From Patescibacteria group bacterium (GTDB lineage Bacteria > Patescibacteriota > Patescibacteriia > SCPX01): a DNA stretch of 32,157 nt. The stretch spans positions 1 through 32,157 of the forward strand of contig SCPX01000018.1 in NCBI GenBank assembly GCA_004298615.1, read 5' to 3'. Position numbers and translations under genes: made by a program. The notes beneath the pieces were generated by a model. That model was given only the letters and a program-made list of their open reading frames with translations. It had not been told where the DNA came from and did no database searches. Positions 23,777-30,553 of the stretch are shown in pieces; the first letter of the stretch is position 1, and each line of letters starts with the position of its first letter.

Positions 23777-26095
23777 TTATTTTATTTTATCAATAATCGG
23801 TATTGATACTGAAAATATCGTCCCCTTGCCTATTTGACTTTCATACCATACTTTTCCGCCCATTCTATTCAAAAGCATTTTAATGGTGTAAAGCCCCACG
23901 CCCGTGCCGTTGGCATCGGCTTTTACCGCATTGTCCGCCCGATAAAATCGGTCAAACAATCTGGATTTGGCTTCGTCCGGTATGCCTATGCCGAAATCTT
24001 GAACGCTCACAATACACTCTTTGCCATTTTTTTCCACCCTTACTATTATATCATTTTTCTTACCGTTTGTTGAGTAGCGAATGGCATTAGTCAACAGATT
24101 ATGAATCACCTGCCGGAAAAGGTCGGCGTCCAAATTGGATTGTATAATATTTTTTGGTTTTTTAAAAACCAAGCTTAATTTCTTTTCTTTAGCCAAAACA
24201 TCAGCTTCGTCAATCGCGCTTTTCACCACCTCGTCAATCCGGACGAGCATTAGCGCTGATTTCAATTTTCCCGACTCAATTCTGGAAAGATTGAGCAAAT
24301 CATTAACCAAGCCGATCATCCGTTCCGTGGAAATACTGACATCTTCAATGTATTCTTTTTGCGTTTTATTCAGACGGCCGGCTTTGCCCGTATTCAACAT
24401 TTCAACAAAAAGCTTAATAGCTGTCAGCGGCGTGCGGAGCTGATGGCTGGCTATGGAGATAAAATTTGACTTGGCGTCATCCAGCTGTTTTTCATCGGTA
24501 ATATCGCGAAAAACAACTACCGCGCCGATAATTGTTTCGCCGTACTTCAGTGGAGTGGTTGAGATCGTAACCGGAATTTTTTTACCGGAAAGCAACTGAT
24601 AATAATAATTATCGCTCAATTCCTTAAATACCGCTTTTCCGGTTCGGATGGCTTGAACAACCGGTCTTTCTTCAAACGGAAGAATTTTATCACCCTTTAA
24701 GACAGTCAATATTTTATCGCCTTTTTTATCCTTAATGCCGCTATACGAGACTTCCAATATTCTTTCCGCTATCTTATTCATTAACATTACTTTATAATCA
24801 GCGCTGACCACTACAAGACCTTCTCCAATGGATGAAATCACCGCATTGAGCCGATCTTTTTCTTCTCTCAAATTTATTTCAGCGGCAAAAAGATCAGCTT
24901 GGGATTTTTGGATGCTCGCCAGCATTTGATTAAACACCTTGGCCAATTGCCCGATCTCGTCTTTTCCTTTGACTTCGGCCCTGATATCCAAATCGCCCTT
25001 GGCCACTTCGCCCGCCACCATAGCGATTTTTCTCAAACCACTCAAAAGAAAACGGCTTAAAATTGTTATAGTCAGAGCGCTTGCCAAAAAAGCCAGCAGG
25101 CCAGCCATAATCAGCCGATTGCTCACTTCTTTAAGAGGCGCCAAAACTTCATCGGCGCCGACTTCCAAAATCAATGCCAAATCATCTCTTTCCAAACACA
25201 TAGTAGATCCCAAAACCGGCTTCCCCGAATAATTCAAATATTCTCCGGTTATTTCTTTCTTATTTTCAAAACAATTTCTGACCGGCACCGTGTCAACTTT
25301 CTGCCGCAAAATGGAACCGGCATCAAAACGCGAACTTGACGCCATTATTTTGTCTTCTCCCACCAAATAGATCTCGGCTGTCTTGTATTTTTGAAAAAGC
25401 GCCTGTCCGCTTACCGCTCCCTGATCCGCGGCCCATTTGCCGCTCAACATATCATTAATTTTATCCGCGTCCGTAAAATGCAAAAGAATCACCGCGTCCA
25501 GAGGAATCAATTTTCCAAGATCGTCCCGCTTGGTGGAAAAAACGCGCGCCACCACATGAGTCATCGGCTCCGCGCTTTCATCCTCTTCAAAAATCACAGG
25601 CCGGATAAAAGCCTGTCCGAATTCCGCTTTGACAGCAAAGCTGAATTTATGAGCGTTCAGTCTTTTTTCTTCTTCCGCTTCGTCCACGCCGATCCGATCT
25701 TCTTTGGATGAAGCAATCACCATACCCGTCGGCCCCAGTATATCAAATATAATCACCTTTGGATCATAAACTATTTTTCTTTCCCGCAAATACGCGCTTA
25801 ATTCTTTTGTCAATTTGTCCTTTTCTTCCGCATTGCCGCTTTTTATGGCTTCTAATAGCGCTTCAGTGTCATTTCTAATATATCCGTCCGAGCTCCAATC
25901 AATGGTCCTGATTTTTTCATTTTCCGTAAAAGCGAAATAAGTGCCTTCGCTCACCTCGGCCATCACGCGTAAATTATTAATCATCTGATCTTTAAGATAT
26001 TTTCTCAAATAACCGTCCAAATACAACAATAATCCGCCTATCAGCAGAAAAATAAAAGTACTGACTAAAATAACCGCCTTTGTTCGCAATTTCAT
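23777..26095 (-). CDS. membrane-bound sensor histidine kinase (sensor-HAMP-PAS-HisKA-HATPase)
   Basis: From the ATG at 26095 the protein has 772 residues. A first membrane span (about 6-26), a large extracellular sensor of about 300 residues (Cache-like by layout), and a second span (about 327-352) are followed by HAMP, a PAS domain (about 413-531), and the HisKA dimerisation helix with phospho-accepting H551 in SIASHQLRTPL. The catalytic domain has the N box HNLLTNAIRYS, G1 DFGIGIP, F box FDRFYRAD and G2 GTGVGLY. An upstream TTG at 26107 adds four residues and is less likely. It heads a unit with two REC proteins. The signal is unknown. Confidence 0.9.
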   Translation of the reverse strand: MKLRTKAVILVSTFIFLLIGGLLLYLDGYLRKYLKDQMINNLRVMAEVSEGTYFAFTENEKIRTIDWSSDGYIRNDTEALLEAIKSGNAEEKDKLTKELSAYLRERKIVYDPKVIIFDILGPTGMVIASSKEDRIGVDEAEEEKRLNAHKFSFAVKAEFGQAFIRPVIFEEDESAEPMTHVVARVFSTKRDDLGKLIPLDAVILLHFTDADKINDMLSGKWAADQGAVSGQALFQKYKTAEIYLVGEDKIMASSSRFDAGSILRQKVDTVPVRNCFENKKEITGEYLNYSGKPVLGSTMCLERDDLALILEVGADEVLAPLKEVSNRLIMAGLLAFLASALTITILSRFLLSGLRKIAMVAGEVAKGDLDIRAEVKGKDEIGQLAKVFNQMLASIQKSQADLFAAEINLREEKDRLNAVISSIGEGLVVVSADYKVMLMNKIAERILEVSYSGIKDKKGDKILTVLKGDKILPFEERPVVQAIRTGKAVFKELSDNYYYQLLSGKKIPVTISTTPLKYGETIIGAVVVFRDITDEKQLDDAKSNFISIASHQLRTPLTAIKLFVEMLNTGKAGRLNKTQKEYIEDVSISTERMIGLVNDLLNLSRIESGKLKSALMLVRIDEVVKSAIDEADVLAKEKKLSLVFKKPKNIIQSNLDADLFRQVIHNLLTNAIRYSTNGKKNDIIVRVEKNGKECIVSVQDFGIGIPDEAKSRLFDRFYRADNAVKADANGTGVGLYTIKMLLNRMGGKVWYESQIGKGTIFSVSIPIIDKIK

Positions 26096-26108
26096 ATCAT
26101 CTGACAAA

Positions 26109-26117
26109 ATTATAACA
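26109..26117 (-). promoter_or_regulatory. extended -10 promoter of the sensor kinase operon
   Basis: The - strand reads TGTTATAAT, a perfect extended -10 box (TGnTATAAT), with no good -35. Transcription would start near 26102, about seven bases before the ATG at 26095. It is back to back with the tRNA-Leu promoter on the other strand. Confidence 0.5.
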
Positions 26118-26121
26118 CATA

Positions 26122-26150
26122 TTGACCAAATCTAAAAATTTTTGTAAGAT
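26122..26150 (+). promoter_or_regulatory. sigma70-type promoter for the tRNA-Leu region (and possibly nirK)
   Basis: TTGACC (26122-26127) and TAAGAT (26145-26150) are separated by exactly 17 bases. The predicted transcription start falls at about 26157, three bases before the tRNA-like 5' fragment at 26160. No other convincing promoter lies between here and the nirK start at 26412. Confidence 0.6.
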
Positions 26151-26159
26151 ATACTACAT

Positions 26160-26216
26160 GCCGGGATGGTGGAATCCCGCAACAGAACAAAGTTCTGTGC
26201 GGGACAAGCTGGCAGA
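26160..26216 (+). other. tRNA-Leu-like 5' fragment interrupted by a hairpin
   Basis: Bases 26160-26174 (GCCGGGATGGTGGAA) and 26209-26216 (CTGGCAGA) match the acceptor and D-arm of a class II leucine tRNA; compare the intact gene at 26236. Between them sits a GC-rich hairpin: TCCCGC/GCGGGA (26175-26180 and 26199-26204) extended by ACAGAAC/GTTCTGT around an AAA loop, with one bulged A. No anticodon arm follows. It is either a broken tRNA gene or part of an RNA element. Confidence 0.5.
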
Positions 26217-26235
26217 TTTACCCCGCATAGATGAT

Positions 26236-26319
26236 GCCGCCGTGGTGGAACTGGCAGACACGCAGCACTCAAAATGCTGTGAGCGCAAGCTCGTGTCGGT
26301 TCGACTCCGACCGGCGGCA
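26236..26319 (+). tRNA. tRNA-Leu (anticodon CAA)
   Basis: This is a complete class II cloverleaf of 84 bases. It has acceptor GCCGCCG/CGGCGGC with discriminator A, D arm GTGGAACTGGCAGAC, and anticodon stem CAGCA/TGCTG with loop CTCAAAA giving CAA (reads UUG). The long variable arm is GAGC-GCAA-GCTC and the T arm GTCGG-TTCGACT-CCGAC. CCA is not encoded. It is flanked on both sides by tRNA-Leu-like fragments and hairpins. Confidence 0.94.
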
Positions 26320-26327
26320 TCACTTGC

Positions 26328-26388
26328 GCGGGACAGGCAAAATCGTGTCTCGCTTAGCGGGATGAGGGTTCGACTGCCTCCCGCGGCA
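26328..26388 (+). other. hairpin and tRNA-like 3' fragment
   Basis: A hairpin GCGGGACA/TGTCTCGC (26328-26335 and 26346-26353, one G-T pair) is followed by a degenerate T arm, GAGGG-TTCGACT-GCCTC (26364-26380, one mismatch). After it comes CCGCGGCA (26381-26388), which resembles an acceptor 3' strand with discriminator A. The last part also folds as GCGGGA/TCCCGC followed by TTTTATT, so it could act as a weak terminator before nirK. Confidence 0.45.
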
Positions 26389-26411
26389 TTTTATTAAATA
26401 AAACCAAACCT

Positions 26412-27641
26412 ATGCTTATCGCCCTATCGTACATCTGGTCATTGATTGTCGGATCAATCAATATTATCGTACCTACCATTATTATCGGCATCATATTATT
26501 CATTGGTTTTAAAAAAATCCCGTTTTTCAAGCCATGGCAAATCAGACTGCCGATGATCGCCACCGTGGCGATTATTTTTCTAATCGCCCTGTTCGTCAAA
26601 CCGGCGATTTTTGAATTTCCGCCTTTTATTAAACCTTACGGCCCGGGCATCAGCGGATCCATTCCTTTTAAAAATGTAATCTCGTTTTTCAAAATGAAAA
26701 ATAAGATGGAAGAAGTGACGGATATCGCCATGGATCCCAATGCCGTGCCGCCGGCCATTACCCGCACCGAACCGGCGACTGTGAAATTCAGCATTGAAAC
26801 CAAGGAAGTGATAGCCGAAATGGCGCCGGGCGTGGTATTTAATTACTGGGCTTTTGATGGAAAAATTCCGGGACCTATGCTTCGCGTGCGCGAGGGCGAT
26901 ATGGTGGAACTCACGCTCAAAAACAACATAACCAGCGTCCACGGGCATAATATTGATCTGCACGCGGTCACGGGACCGGGCGGAGGCGCCGCCGTCACCG
27001 ATATCGGCCCGGGCGAATCAAAGACGCTGAAATTCAAAGCTCTCAATCCGGGGCTTTACGTATACCATTGCGCCCACCCCAATGTGCCGGCCCATATGGC
27101 GCACGGAATGTACGGAATGATTTTAGTGGAACCGAAAGAGGGCTTGCCGAAAGTGGACAAAGAATTTTATGTGATGCAGGGAGATTTTTACGCGGTTGAT
27201 CCGATGGGTGCTAAAGGTTTGCAGGTTTTTGACGCGCACCGAATGCTGGACGGATTACCCACTTACATAGTCTTTAACGGCAAGACCAATTCGCTCACCG
27301 GCAACAATATGAAAGCCAAAGTCGGAGAAAAAGTGAGAATTTATTTCGGCAATGGCAGTGTGAGCCAAATCTCGTCTTTCCATGTGATCGGCGAAATCTT
27401 TGACACCGTCTACCCGGAAGCGGCCATAGGATCGGAGCCGCACAAAAATATCCAGACCACGACCGTACCGGCCGGCGGCGCGACCATTGTGGAATTCGGA
27501 CTGGAAGTTCCGGGAAACAATATCTTGGTTGACCACGCGCTTTCGCGAATGGACCGCGGCGCTTGGGGAATTTTAAAAGTTGAGGGAGAACCCAATAAAG
27601 AAATATACGACGGCGTAATGGGCAAGAGTTCGGGACATTAA
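26412..27641 (+). CDS. nirK: membrane-anchored copper-containing nitrite reductase
   Basis: This 409-residue protein has two N-terminal membrane spans (about 10-33 and 45-62) in place of a cleavable signal, a linker, and two cupredoxin domains. Type 1 copper ligands are H179, C220, H228 and M233 (HNIDLHA, YHCAHPN, PAHMAHGM). Type 2 ligands are H184, H219 and H375 (LVDHALSR). The catalytic pair Asp182 and His324 (SSFHVIG) is present, as is the pocket isoleucine I326. The enzyme would reduce nitrite to nitric oxide on the outer face of the membrane. No NO reductase or electron donor gene is next to it. It follows the tRNA-Leu region on the same strand and ends at a clear terminator. Confidence 0.9.
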   Translation: MLIALSYIWSLIVGSINIIVPTIIIGIILFIGFKKIPFFKPWQIRLPMIATVAIIFLIALFVKPAIFEFPPFIKPYGPGISGSIPFKNVISFFKMKNKMEEVTDIAMDPNAVPPAITRTEPATVKFSIETKEVIAEMAPGVVFNYWAFDGKIPGPMLRVREGDMVELTLKNNITSVHGHNIDLHAVTGPGGGAAVTDIGPGESKTLKFKALNPGLYVYHCAHPNVPAHMAHGMYGMILVEPKEGLPKVDKEFYVMQGDFYAVDPMGAKGLQVFDAHRMLDGLPTYIVFNGKTNSLTGNNMKAKVGEKVRIYFGNGSVSQISSFHVIGEIFDTVYPEAAIGSEPHKNIQTTTVPAGGATIVEFGLEVPGNNILVDHALSRMDRGAWGILKVEGEPNKEIYDGVMGKSSGH

Positions 27642-27660
27642 ATTTTATATCTTCGCAAAC

Positions 27661-27694
27661 AAAAATGCTCCGATGTGTATCGGAGCGTTTTCTT
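27661..27694 (+). terminator. Rho-independent terminator of nirK
   Basis: The perfect 8-bp stem GCTCCGAT/ATCGGAGC (27667-27674 and 27679-27686) with loop GTGT is followed by GTTTTCTT. It lies 25 bases after the nirK stop. Confidence 0.85.
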
Positions 27695-27755
27695 AATATA
27701 AATGATTATAATTTAGCGGTAACTTGTCTCAATGATCACGAATTTGATTAACCGT

Positions 27756-27847
27756 TGGTCGCAGGTTGTGCGATCGTTTTATCTGCGACCATAAAAATTC
27801 ATAAACAAACTATGTCGTATATCAGCCGATCGTCGCATATACGACAT
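27756..27847. repeat. two hairpins with CGATCG in their loops, between nirK and scpA
   Basis: Hairpin 1 is TGGTCGCAG/CTGCGACCA (27756-27764 and 27783-27791). Hairpin 2 is ATGTCGTATAT/ATATACGACAT (27812-27822 and 27837-27847). Both loops contain the palindrome CGATCG (27771-27776 and 27827-27832). They fill the rest of the 221-base convergent gap and may end or protect the scpA transcript, though the downstream T-run is weak. Apart from the nirK terminator nothing else was seen there. Confidence 0.6.
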
Positions 27848-27862
27848 TAATTTTTCATTTCC

Positions 27863-28576
27863 TTAGTTTTGAATGCTTTTTTCTTCCACCCGTTCAATCA
27901 TAATTTCATCAAAGAGTTCTCCTTGTTTTACGACTACATGGCGCTGTTTGACCATTTCCAAGACGGCTAAAAATGTGGCCACCACTTCTGATTTTGATTG
28001 GGCGTCTTCCAAAAGCTCGCGGAATTTCAAAGACGCTTTATTGAAAATTAAATTTTGAATATATTGATATTTTTCCCGGGCGCTTACGATCTTATGCATT
28101 GTTTCTTCCGCAAGCTTCACATACGGCTCTATTCCTTTTATTATCTCGAGAAACATTTCGCGCATTTCATTGGCGCCAAAATTTTGGGGCGGAACAAATA
28201 CCTTTTCTCCCAAAGGCGGATAGTCTTCTCTGATATACTCAAACGGTTTTTTTAAAATTATTTTGTGCAAAATCTTGGACGCTTCCAAATATTCTTTGTA
28301 AATGCGCAGTTGTTTTTCCAAATCGCTCCCGTCTTCTTCCAAAGCGATCTGCGGCAAAAGCACTCGGGATTTTATCAAAAGAAGCTTGGAAGCCACTACC
28401 AAAAAATCAGCCAATTCTTCCGGCTGTTTTTCTTCAATGCCAGTAAGATATTGAATGAATTGATCCGTCACCTTGGAAAGTGCCACTTGCGTCACATCCA
28501 TTTTTTCTTCCTCAATCATCCGCAATAAAAGATCCAAGGGACCCTCAAATTGTTCAAGTTTGAAAATATGTCCCAT
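27863..28576 (-). CDS. scpA: segregation and condensation protein A
   Basis: This 237-residue kleisin has the family's N-terminal hallmark, FEGPLDLLLRMIEEEKMDVT, and a conserved helix ELADFLVVASKLLLIKSR. It ends in a winged-helix region that would contact the SMC head. ScpA with ScpB and SMC forms the condensin that organises and segregates the chromosome. Neither scpB nor smc is in this window. It starts two bases after the YbaK-like gene, so the two are read together. The length is normal and no key part is missing. Confidence 0.93.
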   Translation of the reverse strand: MGHIFKLEQFEGPLDLLLRMIEEEKMDVTQVALSKVTDQFIQYLTGIEEKQPEELADFLVVASKLLLIKSRVLLPQIALEEDGSDLEKQLRIYKEYLEASKILHKIILKKPFEYIREDYPPLGEKVFVPPQNFGANEMREMFLEIIKGIEPYVKLAEETMHKIVSAREKYQYIQNLIFNKASLKFRELLEDAQSKSEVVATFLAVLEMVKQRHVVVKQGELFDEIMIERVEEKSIQN

Positions 28577-28578
28577 AA

Positions 28579-29073
28579 CTATTTTCGCTTTTTCCCGAAC
28601 ACTCCGGCTATTTTTCCTCCGGCTTTGACGAGGTCGGCGGCTTTTACTTTTACCGAGTCGGTAAAAGATCCGGTGCCGGCCAAAACTTCTTTGGCTTTGG
28701 TCAATCCTTTGTCAATTACTACCGGCACTTTATGGAAAGATGCGAATGGCGTAATGGCGCCCGGCTTGATTTTAAACAGCTTGGCCATTGTGTTTTCGCG
28801 ATCCAGATCTATCTTTTTTACCTTTAGAATCTTTTTTAATTTTCCCAAATCCAGCATCTGGTGCGCGCCCAAAACCGCCAAGATATGTTTGTGCTTAACG
28901 CCGTTTTCCTCAACGGCCGGTTCTACTTTCACCACCACTGTTTTGGCGATTTGATTTAATTTTAATTTCAAAGTATTGGCCAAATCAAAAGCGGTATAAA
29001 CCGTCTTATGCGCCACCGGTTTTGTCTTGATTTTTGTTTTTTCCAAAAATGATTGCAATTTTTTTGGAATCAT
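28579..29073 (-). CDS. YbaK/ProX-type aminoacyl-tRNA deacylase
   Basis: This 164-residue protein has the YbaK fold. A conserved lysine-containing strand IAKTVVVK (the catalytic lysine of the family is in this strand) is followed by LAVLGAHQMLDLGKLKKIL, a GAITPFASF stretch and the GTGSFTDSVKV glycine loop. The family removes wrongly attached amino acids from tRNA, mainly Cys or Ala from tRNA-Pro, or other pairs depending on subfamily. The subfamily cannot be fixed here. It lies between aspS and scpA in one - strand run, 52 bases after the aspS stop. The basic C-terminus (GKKRK) may help bind tRNA. Confidence 0.85.
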   Translation of the reverse strand: MIPKKLQSFLEKTKIKTKPVAHKTVYTAFDLANTLKLKLNQIAKTVVVKVEPAVEENGVKHKHILAVLGAHQMLDLGKLKKILKVKKIDLDRENTMAKLFKIKPGAITPFASFHKVPVVIDKGLTKAKEVLAGTGSFTDSVKVKAADLVKAGGKIAGVFGKKRK

Positions 29074-29125
29074 ATTAATGAATAAAGGATTAAGAATAAT
29101 GAATTATGGGAATGATAATATTAAA

Positions 29126-30421
29126 TTATGGTGTCAATCTGTGCCGATCGCGAGGAAACAATGACGCTTGGCGGACATTGGAAAGGCCGAGCATTTTCAT
29201 TGTGATGCGCTCCAGACCGATAGACCAGCCGCCGTGCGGCGGCATGCCGTATTTGAAAATGGAAAGATAATCTTTGAAATTTTCCGGATCATAGCCCATC
29301 CGTTTGAATTTTTCCACCTGAACATCATAAAGATGATTACGCTGACCGCCGCTTGAGATTTCAATACCGCGGAAAAGCAAATCAAAGCTTAGTGATTTTC
29401 CTTCATGCTCCGCATCATCCATGAGATAGAAAGGTTTTTTCTTGGCCGGAAAATGCGTGACAAAAACATAATCCCCTTTCCCCTGCTTTTGCATATACTC
29501 GCAGATCATTTTCTCGTGTTCCGGATCAAGGTCGGGCAAACCCCTGCACTCTTTTTTATATTCTTTTTCAATCAATTTTTGAACTTCTTCAAGCGTCAAG
29601 CGTGGAATTTTTGTCACTTCCGGTATACTCGCGCCGTGCATTTCAAATTCCTTTGAGTAATTCCGTTTTAAATCCTGCGAAAGCCGCTTTAAAAATTCTT
29701 CCTGAATATCCATCACATCATCTTGGCCATCAATAAATCCCATTTCAATATCCATTTGCACGACTTCGTTCAAATGCCTTGATGTATTGTGTTCTTCGGC
29801 TCGATAAACATGGCCGATTTCAAACACTCTTTCAAAAACGCCCACCATTATTTGTTTGTACAATTGCGGACTTTGGCCCAAAAAAGCTTTACGGTCAAAA
29901 TAATCAACCTTAAAAAGCCCGGCGCCACCCTCGGCTCCGGCCGCGACAAGCTTTGGCGTAAAAATTTGCGTAAATCCTTCTCCCTTGAAAAAATCGGCAA
30001 AACTTTTGGCGATTTCCGCTTGCACCATAAATATCGCCTGCTCTTTTGCGTGGCGCAAAGCAATGGGCCGGTATTCCAAAACAGTATCAATATTGGCCGG
30101 CAAATCTTTCTTATTTATTTCCAAAGGAATTTCATCCGACACTTTTGAAACGATTTCAATGTCCGCCGCTTTTATTTCAACTCCTCCGGGCGCCCGATCT
30201 TCTTTCACAACTTTACCCCTGACGCTGATGACTGATTCAACGCCAATCCCTTTTATCTTTTCGGCTACTTCTCCTTCAATGGCCGCTTGCACGACTCCGG
30301 TCCGATCGCGCAGCATCAGAAAATTCATCCCGCCGAGTTTTCTGATTTTATGCGTCCAGCCGCGGACTCGCACTTCGCTTCCAATGTGTTTATTAAGATC
30401 GTTGACTAAAACAAAAAGCAT
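29126..30421 (-). CDS. aspS: aspartyl-tRNA synthetase, archaeal type, probably non-discriminating
   Basis: This class IIb synthetase has 431 residues, the short archaeal/eukaryal form without the bacterial GAD insertion (bacterial AspRS is near 590). An N-terminal OB fold binds the anticodon (VRGWTHKIRKLGG). The catalytic core has motif 2 FRAEEHN-like YRAEEHNTSRHLNE, FLGQSPQLYKQ, GIEISSGGQRNH and motif 3 GWSIGLERITM. Anticodon-side residues H24 and P78 match the His/Pro pair reported in non-discriminating enzymes, whereas Asp-specific archaeal enzymes have Trp/Lys. It would then charge both tRNA-Asp and tRNA-Asn, needing GatCAB to finish Asn-tRNA. The start agrees with family alignments. Confidence 0.93.
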   Translation of the reverse strand: MLFVLVNDLNKHIGSEVRVRGWTHKIRKLGGMNFLMLRDRTGVVQAAIEGEVAEKIKGIGVESVISVRGKVVKEDRAPGGVEIKAADIEIVSKVSDEIPLEINKKDLPANIDTVLEYRPIALRHAKEQAIFMVQAEIAKSFADFFKGEGFTQIFTPKLVAAGAEGGAGLFKVDYFDRKAFLGQSPQLYKQIMVGVFERVFEIGHVYRAEEHNTSRHLNEVVQMDIEMGFIDGQDDVMDIQEEFLKRLSQDLKRNYSKEFEMHGASIPEVTKIPRLTLEEVQKLIEKEYKKECRGLPDLDPEHEKMICEYMQKQGKGDYVFVTHFPAKKKPFYLMDDAEHEGKSLSFDLLFRGIEISSGGQRNHLYDVQVEKFKRMGYDPENFKDYLSIFKYGMPPHGGWSIGLERITMKMLGLSNVRQASLFPRDRHRLTP

Positions 30422-30435
30422 AATATATTAAACAA

Positions 30436-30525
30436 AAAGTATTAAGTATTAAACATTAAGGAAAGCGCATCAAGCCATCGCGCAAACCTTACCACTTAAT
30501 ACTTGCTTCTTGATACTAAGTAAGA
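30436..30525. repeat. AT-rich spacer with repeated AGTATTAA-like words in both directions
   Basis: The 132-base gap between aspS and the ATPase gene holds AGTATTAAGTATTAAACATTAAGG near 30439-30462 and inverse relatives (CTTAATACTTG, TTGATACTAAG) near 30495-30522. A weak promoter for aspS may be hidden in it. No coding sequence was seen. Confidence 0.4.
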
Positions 30526-30553
30526 CTTTACCAAAAATCCCCGAAAAGCGCAA

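Noticed and set aside
26122-26397. Open frames on both strands covering the tRNA-Leu region (for example 26122-26397 + and 26132-26323 -)
   Set aside because: They run straight through a complete tRNA gene and its flanking hairpins. The translated sequences are the familiar spurious products of tRNA regions.
29985-30431. 148-codon open frame on the + strand
   Set aside because: It is antisense to the N-terminal half of aspS, which is unmistakable.
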